Below are positions 21,178-30,736 of a DNA stretch of 64,000 nt, piece after piece. The notes below the pieces were generated by a model that worked only from the letters and a program-made list of their open reading frames with translations, was not told the origin of the DNA and made no database searches. How positions within the stretch are numbered: position 1 is the first letter of the stretch; the number at the start of each line of letters is the position of its first letter. Where the stretch lies: assembly GCA_018340375.1 (NCBI GenBank), contig JAFFJZ010000009.1, forward strand, positions 21,344,501-21,408,500. Direction: 5' to 3'. The position numbers and the translations under genes were made by a program. The stretch is from Gonatopus flavifemur. Lineage: Eukaryota; Arthropoda; Insecta; Hymenoptera; Dryinidae.

Positions 21178-21592
21178 TAATAGACTTATGCAAATCCCAA
21201 AGAATGGACAGGAATTCTAAAATATTGACTCAATTTGCGTTTCTCTGTGAGAACAAAAGTTCTATTTACATTATATACACAATTATATACAAGATTAATT
21301 ACTAAAATTCAATATACCTGTGAAAACAAAAGAAACAACATTTCAAGTCTCTATTTAATTCCGAAAGTACAATCCGAAAATATTAAATTTCAGATAATCA
21401 ACGAAGTATTACCGACGTATTATACGATGTATAACCAACAACCTTGTGGATTGTTTACTTTTACTACCATAATATCTCGTATCTAACAGTTACGTGTTTT
21501 CTCCACTGAGCGGTAGCCTCGGTCCCTTACGCGGTAGAATTCTAATCAAAGGAAATGACGACACTTGTGTCAGTGTCGTGATTTTCTTTACA
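21178..21592 (-). repeat. 5' LTR of gypsy-type element
   Basis: Direct-repeat partner of 16607-16985. Its outer end is only a few bases from the start of element C at 21597. Confidence 0.75.
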
Positions 21593-21596
21593 TATA

Positions 21597-23663
21597 CAGG
21601 GTGTCCCATTTCAATCTGTCACTTAGAATATCTCGGAAACGAATAGATTCAGAAGAAAATGTTCCGGAAAAAAATGTAAGAATCTGAGGGGGACATCCGA
21701 TGGTGAACTTGGCTTTGACCTCAGATCCCACTTCCAAGGTCATTCTGAGGTCAACTCATGTTTTTCGAATGGGATCCCCTATTTTTCACCACCGATCTAG
21801 ATTCTACGCTAAAAACCAAGGGACTTTGTCTCAAACGTTTCTTCGAAATCCCCATAGATGGCGCTCTAATTGATGAGAAAATGAGAATTCTCAAACCCTC
21901 AAATTGTATTCTGTCTAACATAATGCTCATCTCTTGAATGCTTCTCATCTCCCGGAAATTGCCGTCGGCATCAGCGTTACCCAATGTGCACCACGAGAAG
22001 GTTGCACGATCGGACTTTACACATCATTGTGGCCCTGAAAAGGGCCGATTGTGTGAACGGGAGGTGTATCTTCGGGGACGCATTAGGCATTCAGAAGATG
22101 TTCAAAATGAGCGCCGTTTTGCCTTTGACAAAGCGCAATTCTTCCATGAAAGTTTTCTACAGTTGCTTGCAACGTAGCAGGTGTTATTGCTGTGCATGCT
22201 CTTCTTATTCGATCTTTCATGTCATCGCGTGTTGTTGGAGGTTCACGGAATACAACATTTTTTATGTCACCCCACAAGAAAAAATCGGGCCACGTCAGAT
22301 CTGGCGACCTAGGTGGCCATCGCACAGGTCCTCCACGGCCAATCCACCTTCTGGGAAACTTCTCGTCCAGGAATGTCCGAACAGTTCGCATGTAATGAGG
22401 AGGTGCTCCATCCTGTTGGAACCACATCCTTGATCTCACGTCGAGACTTGCATCTTCCATAAGAGCAGGGAGTTCAAAATGCAAAAAACGAAGATATTCC
22501 GCGCCAGTCAGGTTTCCTTCAGAAAAATACGGCCCTATGATCCTGGAATCTACAATTCCGCACGAAACGTTAACACTCCAACGGTGTTGATGATCAATTG
22601 TACGGACCCAGTAAGGATTCTGAGCACTCCGATAATGGCAATTGTGCCTATTGAGAATTCCAACATTGTGAAATATTGCCTCATCAGAGAACATAACGTG
22701 ATGAGAGGGAGTGGGATCTTCTTCAATTCTCCGTTGGGCCCACGTGCAGGAGTTCAATCTTGTTATGAAATCCTCAGCTGTCAGAGATTGCACCGAAGTG
22801 ATATGGTACGGATGATAATCCAACGATTTCAAGATACGCTGAGCTGTGGATCGAGGAATCCCGGTCATTTCCTCAATATCCCGAAGACTGATATGGGGAT
22901 TAATGTGAATTAATGCCAGCACAGGCAGCGATCTCACATCCGCATCATTGTCATCCGCATAAACTTTTTCGTTCTTCTGTCCTTTGAGGAGACCTTGACG
23001 AGCACGTTGTTCAAGAAATCGGATCGTAATGCGATTGGGACACCTCTGATCCGGAAAACGACGTTGAAACGTTCTCACAGCTTCAACATAATTTCCCCGC
23101 GCTCCGCCAAGACACAACAAAACGTCAACAATATCGTTTGGCGCGTAATCAGACATGATATGTAGAAATGTGTTTCCTCCAAGTGATAACAGAGAATTGA
23201 GCAGTTTGAGAATGCCAAATTTCTAAGGTATTCACACGTGAATCAAAACAATAACAATTCCCAAGAATAAGAACAAAACCAAAACACAACCGACGGCAAT
23301 TCCCGGGAGATGAGGAACACTCAAGAGTTGAGCATTATGTTGGACAGAATACAATCCGAGGGTTTGAGAATTCTGATTTTCTCATCAATTAGAGCGCCAT
23401 CTATGGGGATTCCGGAAAAACGTTTGAGACAAAAGTTCCTTGGTTTTCAGCGTAGAATCTAGACCGGTAGTAAAAAATAGGGGATTCCATTTTAAAAACA
23501 TGAGTTGACCTCAGAATGACCTTGAAAGTGGGATCTGAGGTCAAAGCCAAGTTCACCATCGGATGTCCCCCTCAGATTCTTACATTCTTTTCCCGGAACA
23601 TTTTCTTCTGAATCTATTCGTTTGCGGAATATTCTGAGTGACAGATTAAAATGGGACACCCTG
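21597..23663 (-). mobile_element. DD41D mariner-like element C, complete
   Basis: A 2.07-kb element from CAGGGTGTCCCATTTCAAT to its complement at 23663, flanked by TA on both sides. The inverted repeats are about 370 bp (21597-21968 and 23291-23663). It carries an uninterrupted transposase. Just inside the left arm it shares a block with element D (CAATGTGCACCACGAG and what follows), so C and D belong to related subfamilies. Confidence 0.88.
22083..23156 (-). CDS. intact DD41D transposase (element C)
   Basis: A 357-codon open frame. It begins MSDYAPNDIVDVLLCLGG (HTH domain of the DUF4817 type), followed by MTGIPRSTAQRILKSLDYHP (second HTH). Catalytic motifs are FSDEAIFHNVG, FQQDGAPPHYM and SPDLTWPDFFLWG, again with 41 residues between the second and third Asp. 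The first block reads SDEAIF where A and B have SDESTF. An ATG within the usual distance of the inverted repeat supports this start. No internal lesion is visible. Confidence 0.85.
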   Translation of the reverse strand: MSDYAPNDIVDVLLCLGGARGNYVEAVRTFQRRFPDQRCPNRITIRFLEQRARQGLLKGQKNEKVYADDNDADVRSLPVLALIHINPHISLRDIEEMTGIPRSTAQRILKSLDYHPYHITSVQSLTAEDFITRLNSCTWAQRRIEEDPTPSHHVMFSDEAIFHNVGILNRHNCHYRSAQNPYWVRTIDHQHRWSVNVSCGIVDSRIIGPYFSEGNLTGAEYLRFLHFELPALMEDASLDVRSRMWFQQDGAPPHYMRTVRTFLDEKFPRRWIGRGGPVRWPPRSPDLTWPDFFLWGDIKNVVFREPPTTRDDMKDRIRRACTAITPATLQATVENFHGRIALCQRQNGAHFEHLLNA

Positions 23664-23679
23664 TATATATATGTAAATA

Positions 23680-24963
23680 TTGGGACCTTGAATGAGTTCT
23701 CACTGTCTCATCACAGATGGCACTCACAGTACTTCGTGCTCGAAATTGTGAATGATAACGCATTCGTAACGAAGTACTCTATCTCACCTGAAATTCCAGT
23801 GTATGATAGTTCACTTCAGTGTAAACAAAGTGATTGTTTTTCAGTTTTGAAAATGTCTACTTTCGTGCCGACTGGAGTGTATTTGCGGGGAATTTTATTG
23901 CACTCCTTCATTCAGAAGGAATCTGCACCTGAAGCACATAGAATCCTTGTTGAGACTTATGGTGGAAATGTTCTTCCAGATACGACATGGTCTCGACTGG
24001 TCTCGACGCTCTGAGAATAATGATTCTGAACTTGAGGATGAGGAACGTTTTGGCACACCAAGAAAATTTGAAGACGGAAAAATTGAAGGAATCACCCGAT
24101 GGAGACAGATCTCAGACGCTCGCAGAGCTTGGAAAACAATTACAAGTTGATGAGTCAACTGTTTCAGAACGTTTAAAGATGTGAGGAATGATCCAGAAGC
24201 GAGGACAGTGGGTGTCGTATGGATTGAAGCCAAGAGACATTGACCGGCGTTTTGTCACGTGTGGACTACTGTTTCAACAGCAGAACAGAAAAGGTTTCTT
24301 GCACCGTATCGTAACTTGCGATGAAAAATGGATACACTATGATAATCCAAAGCGTGGAAAATCATGGAGTAGGCTGGCCATGCATCAACATCCCCCGCGA
24401 AACCAAATATTCATGGATCAAAGCTTCTTCCGTGTATTTGGTGAGATCAGCGAGGTGTAATTTATTATGAGCTGCTCAAACCAAATAAGAACATCACGCG
24501 GGATCGCTATCGACTCCAATTGATGCATTTGAGTCAAGCCCTGGAAGTAAAACGGCCGCTGTACGAGAAGAGACACGACGAAGTGATTTTGTTACATGAC
24601 AACGCCCGGCCTCATGGTGCAAAACCAGTGGATATCTACCTGAGAACGCTCCAATGAGGTGTTCTACCCCACCCACCGTATTCAGATGACATAGCCTCTT
24701 CCAATTTTCATCTATCCCGTTCGATGGCACATGGCTTAGCTGACCAGCGTTTTCATTTTCACGAGGAAGCTAAAAAATGGGTCGATTCTTGGATAGCCTT
24801 AAAAGACATGTCGTTTCCCCACCGTGGGATTCATGTACTGCCAGAGAGATGGGATAAAGTGGTCTCTAGTGATGGGAAATACTTTGAGTAAAACGTTTTT
24901 GTTCCTCATATTTTGAATGAAGTTTGTATTGTGTGAAAAACAGCGAGAACTCATTCAAGGTCC
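23680..24963 (+). mobile_element. mariner relic F (mellifera-like)
   Basis: A 1.28-kb mariner between TTGGGACCTTGAATGAGTTC at the left and GAACTCATTCAAGGTCC at the right, starting at TA (23678-23679). The last bases of the right end are missing. The size is normal for mariner. The plus-strand transposase is heavily decayed. The element starts 16 bp after element C ends. Confidence 0.75.
23855..24891 (+). pseudogene. mariner transposase relic in F
   Basis: Remains of a ~340-residue mariner transposase in several frames: KESAPEAHRILVETYGGNVL (N-terminal HTH), QTLAELGKQLQVDESTVSER, CDEKWIHYDNPKRGKSW with the first catalytic Asp, and, in other frames, recognisable remnants of the second Asp block (24590-24610) and of the C terminus near 24880. 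The wording is closest to mellifera-subfamily mariners. Confidence 0.65.
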
Positions 24964-24992
24964 TATATATTATATATATGTATATACATATA

Positions 24993-25837
24993 CCAGGTGT
25001 ACCGGTATTAAGTGAAGGTTAAGATTCAAATGTGTCGATAGGGAACATTTGTTGTGAACGAGCCTTAATTTCCGTTCTGTTTGGTTGGTATGACATCTGT
25101 CAAACATATTCAATGAACATCAAGTCATTGTACAAACAACATCATTGTTTTCCATCGTGTTTGAAATGTCAAAGTTTGTACCGGAAAGCATTGAAAGATG
25201 ATGATTTGCGGAAAGCATTGATTTCTCGTTCCCATTCGAAGAAAAGTGCTACAAAGTCGCATCGAATGCTTGTCGAGGCATATGGTGATCATGCTCTATC
25301 AGAAGCAACATGCGAGAGATGGTTTGAACGGTTCAGAGATAATGATTTTGATGTGAAAAATGAAGAACGTGGAAGACCATCAAAAAAGTTTGAAGACGCC
25401 GCGCCGAATTGCAAGCAATATTGGATGAAGATGGTACTTTGAATCGGGAGCAAATAGCAGCAATGTTGGATGTTGCGCAACAAATAATTCCTGAACGTTT
25501 GAGAGCTATGGGGAAGATCCAAAAGTGTGGCAAATAGGTGCCACATGAATTGAATGGAAGACAGATGAAAAACCGGAAAAACACTTGCGACATTTTGCTT
25601 CAGAGAGACGAAAGAAAATCAGTTTTGCATCGAATTATTACTGGCGATGGAGAATGGATACAATTGAGGAATCTTGAACGAAAAAAAATAATGGGTTGAT
25701 ATGGGATAACTATCAACATCGACTGCAAAACCAGATTTGTTTGGCTAGTAGGAGATGTTCTGTGTTTGGTGAGACCAAAAAGATCATGAGTTTCTAGAAC
25801 CCAGTGAGACTGTTGATACTAATCGTTGCAGACAACA
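24993..25837 (+). mobile_element. mariner relic G, right half missing
   Basis: Starts after TA with CCAGGTGTACCGGTATTAAG and carries the N-terminal two-thirds of a mariner. At 25838 the DNA changes abruptly to the satellite-like arm of element P, and the remaining third and right terminus are not found elsewhere in the window. Confidence 0.65.
25166..25837 (+). pseudogene. mariner transposase fragment in G
   Basis: In shifting frames: SHRMLVEAYGDHALSEATCE and RWFERFRDNDFDV (HTH region), NREQIAAMLDVAQQIIPERL, VLHRIITGDGEWIQ (first catalytic block, Asp kept but E/W context altered), and PSETVDTNRCRQQ near 25800. At least three frame changes. Related to F but a separate lineage by sequence. Confidence 0.65.
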
Positions 25838-26155
25838 AAGATGGCAAGTCCAATATGGTGGCCGAAAACATAGAAATCAAGGAATTTCGTTTGAAACTCA
25901 TCATTCAGGGGTTTTTTAGGTCACGAAATCCAGATTTAGAGTCAGATTCTCATAATTCAAGATGGAAAATCCAATATGGCAATTGGAAAATCAACAATCA
26001 CACCCCATTCCATTCAAATTGATCACTTGTTGATTCTCGGGGTCGCCAAATTCGAATCTGAGTCCCAATTCTCAGAATTCAGGAGGGTCATCCCAATCTG
26101 GTGGACCATGAATGTTGTGCAATTTCCCGAATTGCAGAATGTTCAGAGCATGAGG
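25838..26155 (+). repeat. left inverted satellite arm of element P
   Basis: About 318 bp of a 121-bp-period repeat, with AAGATGG and CCAATATGG words. It is the inverted counterpart of 29645-29960: the inner ends match (TGTTCAGAGC here, GCTCTGAACA there), as does GGAATGGGGTGTGATT against its complement. Confidence 0.65.
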
Positions 26156-26918
26156 ATTTGTTGAATTCTTAATGACAAAAAATCGAATTTCCGATTTCCA
26201 TTATTCAGAACACAGAATAAAAGATTGAGAATCAAATTTTTGCGACAGGTTCTCATTCCTCATGTCAGTTTGTGTTGTCAAACATCATATGATTGGAAAT
26301 TTTTCTACATTGTGAAAAATCAACGTGAATTCACTAGGACTGTGTACAAATAATATGACTTGATATGTGAAGGTGATTTCTGTTTCCACAAATATAGTCA
26401 TTGTGAACGTATATGACTTGAACTAATTTGTAAATTCATGAACACTATCCCTTGGTGATTTTACCATTCGTGTGTGTAAAGTTGAAATCCGACAACAGTG
26501 AGTGTGAATTTACCAGTACCATGTACATATAATTTTACTAGATATGTGATGGTGAATGTTGATTCTACAAACATAGTCAGGGTAAATGCATATTATCTGA
26601 ACCAATTTGTGAATTTACAAATACTATGTCATAGTAATTTCACCATCCAAATGTGTGAAGTCGAAATCTTACAACAATCAGTGTAGACGCGGCAATACTT
26701 AGTATTTGTAAAATGACAATCATGGTGTAGCATTTCCACATGGACGTATCATCTCACATGCCACATGTACATCGCATGTTCGGAGTAAGCAAAGAAGCCA
26801 TCACCCAAGATGAGATGAATTATTTATCTCAACCACACTGTCATTCATTTAGCGGACTGGTAGTGCTAGTAGAGCAAATGTCTCCCATAGATTTGGAAGA
26901 AATCCTAACCACCTTTCT
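26156..26918. repeat. two-copy 182-bp tandem repeat, otherwise empty
   Basis: From 26323 to about 26690, two diverged units repeat with a period near 182 bp: CGTGAATTCACTAGGAC aligns with TGTGAATTTACCAGTACC, and both share ATATGTGA.GGTGA and CCAATTTGT/CTAATTTGT words. I see no gene between 26156 and 26918. Confidence 0.45.
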
Positions 26919-28858
26919 CTAGGAAACTTCCACTCCTCCCACAGCATTTGAAAATCGTTTGATCATCACGGTCTTTGGATATGGAAGAGTGAACGAGTGG
27001 TTCTTCGAAATTAGAGGTACTCGTAGAGCAGATTGGAATTGTTCACTCAAGTGTCGCGTTGATTTGTCATGATCGACTTTACTGTAAAAACATATCTGAA
27101 TGTTCTGAAAATGTTCCTTAGCCCAATTGGAAAGACTTTGTTGTGTTAAGATTGCTTCACATGGCTTAGCTAAGAGACTCGCTCGATAAGCCTCTCGTTC
27201 GAATATGGCTCCAAAGCTATCATATGCGCTTTTACCATGTGCAGTCGCACAGTAATGCCATTCTGCATCAATTCCAAAATCCTCTTTATGGTTGATGGGA
27301 TTGGCAATCCGGAACCGATTCTTGGAATGTTGCTTTGCACCATCCGTTATGTAGATCAGTTTGTTGACAGTTCCGAAAGTTTCTTTCATTTCTGGGATAA
27401 TGTGTTTTTGAATTGTATGAACAGCAGCAGTATCATGTTTCAGACTATCTAATGAACAAATGCAACTTTTATGTCTCAGTTCGCTATTCTCTCCCTAATA
27501 ATATATAATGGGAAATACAGTTCATTGCTAATTACCAAAATGGAATGCTTGAGAGACGTTTTGGACCGCATAGGACTAATTTTCCGAGAAATCGAACATA
27601 ACGAGTACTTCCCCGTTTTTCCGATCTTGTTTTTTTGCCGGAATAAAATTTCCCTGATGCTTTGCTATGGACGAGTGTGGCCTGAGGATCTTCAGTTTGT
27701 TACAAAATTCATCCACGAAGTCCGAAACATCAGCTATAGCTGTTTTCAATGCCGATCTATCCGTCCCAGTCCACACACTGTATTGCACCCCATGAATAGA
27801 AACATTTGTGGAATTTCCAATAACATTGTGGACGTAACAGAAATATTTGCACACTCAGCACATCGATCCAGATAGCAATCTGGTGTGGAATTTTTGCAAA
27901 CAATCAACTCCAAACAGTTATGATAATCACAAATTGAATTTTCAGTATCTTCCGTTAACATTTTAGTTGGAATTGCATCTAGAATTAATTTACACTCCTG
28001 ATGGATCGTGCATACGCATACTGAGTGTGTTCTCCTTGCTCCAGCCAATATACAATTTTGTGGTTGTAGTTTTGCAAAAAGCACTGGAACCAACTGGATT
28101 TTCAGGGTGGGATTTTTTGAACACTGTATGCAATTCCTTCAGTAAGGGACGTTTTTTCATTTTCATCCGACGGCCATCAACTTTGACTGAGCAATTATCC
28201 TTAGCTTCCAACATTGTTCTACTGATGGTGTCGTCATTGTAGGAATCAATATATTTTGTAACACCAGAATCTGGAAGGGTTCTAACAGCTTTTGCAGTTA
28301 CATCGGCCAAAACTCCATGAGTTGATCTTAATTCTTTACATTTCTCAGCTAAGTATCTTGAGGCCCCTAACTCCTTCGAAATTTGCCTGACACTCCAAGA
28401 TTCTGGCGCAATAGTCAGGATTTTCAGCTTCATAGGGTCTTTACTTTCCAAGCTTGCAAATTTGTCTTCCAATCCCTGCAAAAATTCTTCTGATGCGAAT
28501 GATCGCTCAGATGAACACTCTTCTTCAATATTTGAAGAAGGGTTGGAAGGCCCAGGATTAGAGTCAGATGGATCAACTTCATATTCTACGTTATTTGTGT
28601 TATCACAGGAATCGGGTACATACGTACCGGTATGATACCATTTTATCAGACGTCTCAATCTGCAATCAATACATACCATAGCAATTTTATCAGACGTCTC
28701 AATCTGCAATCAATACATACCATAGCAATTTCCGGCAAACTTGACTTCTCTTGCAAGAGAGCAATCGATATTTTTCTCAGATTGGAGCCCTTGTGATGAG
28801 GTTCGCCATCTTCTTCATAAGGATGAATACATCTATCACAACGAATTCAACCAGACAT
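26919..28858 (-). pseudogene. transposase-like protein, uncharacterised family (P)
   Basis: A long minus-strand protein broken into at least four frames. N-terminal: CDRCIHPYEEDGEPHHKGSN and CIDCRLRRLIKWYHTG, a Cx2C...Cx2C zinc-binding pattern. Then a serine-rich stretch, KKRPLLKELHTVFKKSHPEN, a Cys-rich block (CVCTIHQECKLILDA, CYLDRCAEC), VMFDFSEN followed by a stop, LIYITDGAKQHSKNR, and EWHYCATAHGKSAYDSFGA, ending near 26919. I remember this as a multi-copy unnamed family in invertebrate genomes. The spaced Asp residues in FDFSEN, TDGA and AYDSFGA suggest a DDE-type nuclease, which is inference. A 44-bp tandem duplication at 28643-28730 breaks the N terminus. Confidence 0.55.
28643..28730 (-). 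repeat. 44-bp tandem duplication
   Basis: TTTTATCAGACGTCTCAATC and the bases after it, 44 bp in all, occur twice head to tail. Because 44 is not a multiple of three, the copy shifts the P reading frame just after its second CxxC motif. Confidence 0.8.
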
Positions 28859-28974
28859 AATTACTGAATGAAGATGTCCAGAATACTTTTATGAATCAAA
28901 AGTTGAGTGACGCACAGACAAAATTGTGATAGAGAATCATGTAATATCAGTTATTTTCGAGTTAACGATGTGCG

Positions 28975-29330
28975 CGTTGCTAATTATGCTCAGAAATATT
29001 TTGAGGCCAGTAAATAGTTACTAGAAGAATTCTCCCACTACCTATCCTGAAAAGGACTGTTGAAGATACGAGAATGCGAAATTCGAGTTCTGGCTAACTA
29101 TCCTAACAAGGACTGTTAGGCCAAAAAATACTTATTGGAAGAATGTTCTGCAACTATTCTGAAGAGGACTGTTGAAGAGACGATAGCGAAAAACTATGTA
29201 AGCTTTCACTGACTATCCCGAGAAAAAATTTGAGCCTACTCATTGGAACAATGTTCTTCATGAAGCGCTGTTGGAGGAACGACATCAAAGAATAACCTGA
29301 ATTCTCGTCAACCATCCTGACATGGCGTGA
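28975..29330. repeat. degenerate ~120-bp tandem repeat
   Basis: Three diverged units recur, with words such as TTGGAAGAATGTTCT, AGGACTGTTGAAGA and ACTATCC.GA. No coding signal. It lies between the P gene and the minisatellite. Confidence 0.4.
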
Positions 29331-29399
29331 AGAGAAGTATGTTTGAGAGTATGTCAGGAGTTATATCGTAGAAATGAGGTGTGTTTAAGGGAGAGGTAA

Positions 29400-29608
29400 C
29401 GGTGAATTGGGGTGGATGGAAGGGAAAAGTGTCGAAGAACTGAGGTGGATGGAGGTGAGAAGTAACGGAGAATTAAGGTGGATGAAAGGAGGTCGTGACA
29501 GAGAGCTAAGGTGGATGGGAGGGAGAAGTAACGGAGAACCAACGTGGATCGGATGAAGAAGTAACGGAGAACTACGGTGGATTGAAAGGGGACGTAATGG
29601 ATAACTAA
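29400..29608. repeat. 33-bp minisatellite, about six units
   Basis: GGTGGAT recurs at 29411, 29444, 29477, 29510, 29543 (as CGTGGAT) and 29576, an exact 33-bp spacing, with AAGTAACGGAGAAC between. Units differ by a few substitutions and no indels. Confidence 0.8.
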
Positions 29609-29639
29609 TCCACCTTGTCCTTAAAAATTTACCGAATAC

Positions 29640-30500
29640 TTACGCTCTGAACATTATGCAATCAGGAAAATTGCACAACATTCAGGGTTCACCAGATTGG
29701 AACTACCCTTCTGAATTCTGAGAATTGGGACTCGGATTCGAATTTGGCGGTCCCGAGAATCAACAAGTGAATAATTTGAATGGAATGGGGTGTGATTTTG
29801 AATTTTCCAATTGCCATATTGGATTGTCCATCTTGAATTGAAGGAATCTGACTCTAGATTTGGATTTCGTGACCTAAAAAACCCCTGAGTGATGGGTCCC
29901 AAACGGAATTCCTCGATTTCCATGTTCTCGGTCACCATGATGGATCCCTCATCTTGAATTTCGAGAATCTCAGTTCAAATTAGGACCCAGCGACCTCAAA
30001 AACCCCCAAGCAGTAAGTTTCAAACGGAATTCTTTGACTTTCATATTTTCGGCCGCCGTATTGGACGTGTCATCTCAAATTCCGAAAATCTGAGTTCAGA
30101 TTAGGGTTCAGCGACCTCAAAAACCCCCAAGCAGTAAGTTTAAAACGGAATTCTTTGACTTTCATATTTTCGGCCGCCGTATTGGACGTGTCATCTCAAA
30201 TTCCGAAAATCTGAGTTCAGATTAGGGTTCAGCGACCTCAAAAACCCCCAAGCAGTGAGTTTAAAACAAAATTCTTCGATTTTTATGTTTTCGGCCGCCG
30301 TACTGGATGTGTCATCTCGAATTCCGAAAATCTGAGTTTAGATTAGGATTCAGCGATCTCAACACCCCCCAAGTAGTGAGTTTTGAACGGGATTCCTTGA
30401 TTCCCATGTTTTCGGCCACGATAATGGACCCGCCATTTGGAATTCCTTAAATTTGACCACAGATTCGGTCCCAAGTTACCCAGAAAACCCCCTATGATGG
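29640..30500 (-). repeat. 121-bp satellite array, right arm of element P
   Basis: The phrase GCGACCTCAAAAACCCCC and relatives start at 29991, 30112, 30233 and 30354, an exact 121-bp period, with more diverged units at about 29870, 29749 and 30475. Each unit includes CGGCCGCCGTATTGGA or a variant. The proximal ~320 bp are inverted relative to 25838-26155. A last degenerate unit with GGCCGCCATATTGGATTC lies near 30590. Confidence 0.75.
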
Positions 30501-30736
30501 ATTCACAGATGTATTAGAAGGATCTTTGGCTGTTTTTTTTGATAATTAGTTCCCCCTCAACCGTTTTCCAGTGACGTTTGACGCTGCACCTAGGCCGCCA
30601 TATTGGATTCTCAGAAAGACCACATCCCTTCAAGAACTAGGAACCTGGACCTTCAAAATGAGCCCATGTCCATCCTTGTGCGTCGCTCCAATTTTTGGAC
30701 AGGGGGTGGCTGATTTCACAAAGAATGCCCCATATA

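Larger units (their letters stand above)
16607..21592 (-). mobile_element. Ty3/gypsy-type LTR retrotransposon
   Basis: Two direct repeats of 380-415 bp (about 16607-16985 and 21178-21592) enclose gag, protease, reverse transcriptase-RNase H and integrase, all on the minus strand. The order PR-RT-RH-IN and the GPY-type integrase tail place it in Ty3/gypsy. A purine tract (minus strand, CTGGGGGAGGAGATGG, near 16990-17010) precedes the 3' LTR. I could not find a convincing primer-binding site. No envelope-like frame is present. Stops in pol and small LTR differences show it is inactive. Confidence 0.85.

Noticed and set aside
16607..21592. Envelope gene in the gypsy-type element (errantivirus)
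   Set aside because: After the integrase tail there is only a purine tract and the LTR; no third gene.
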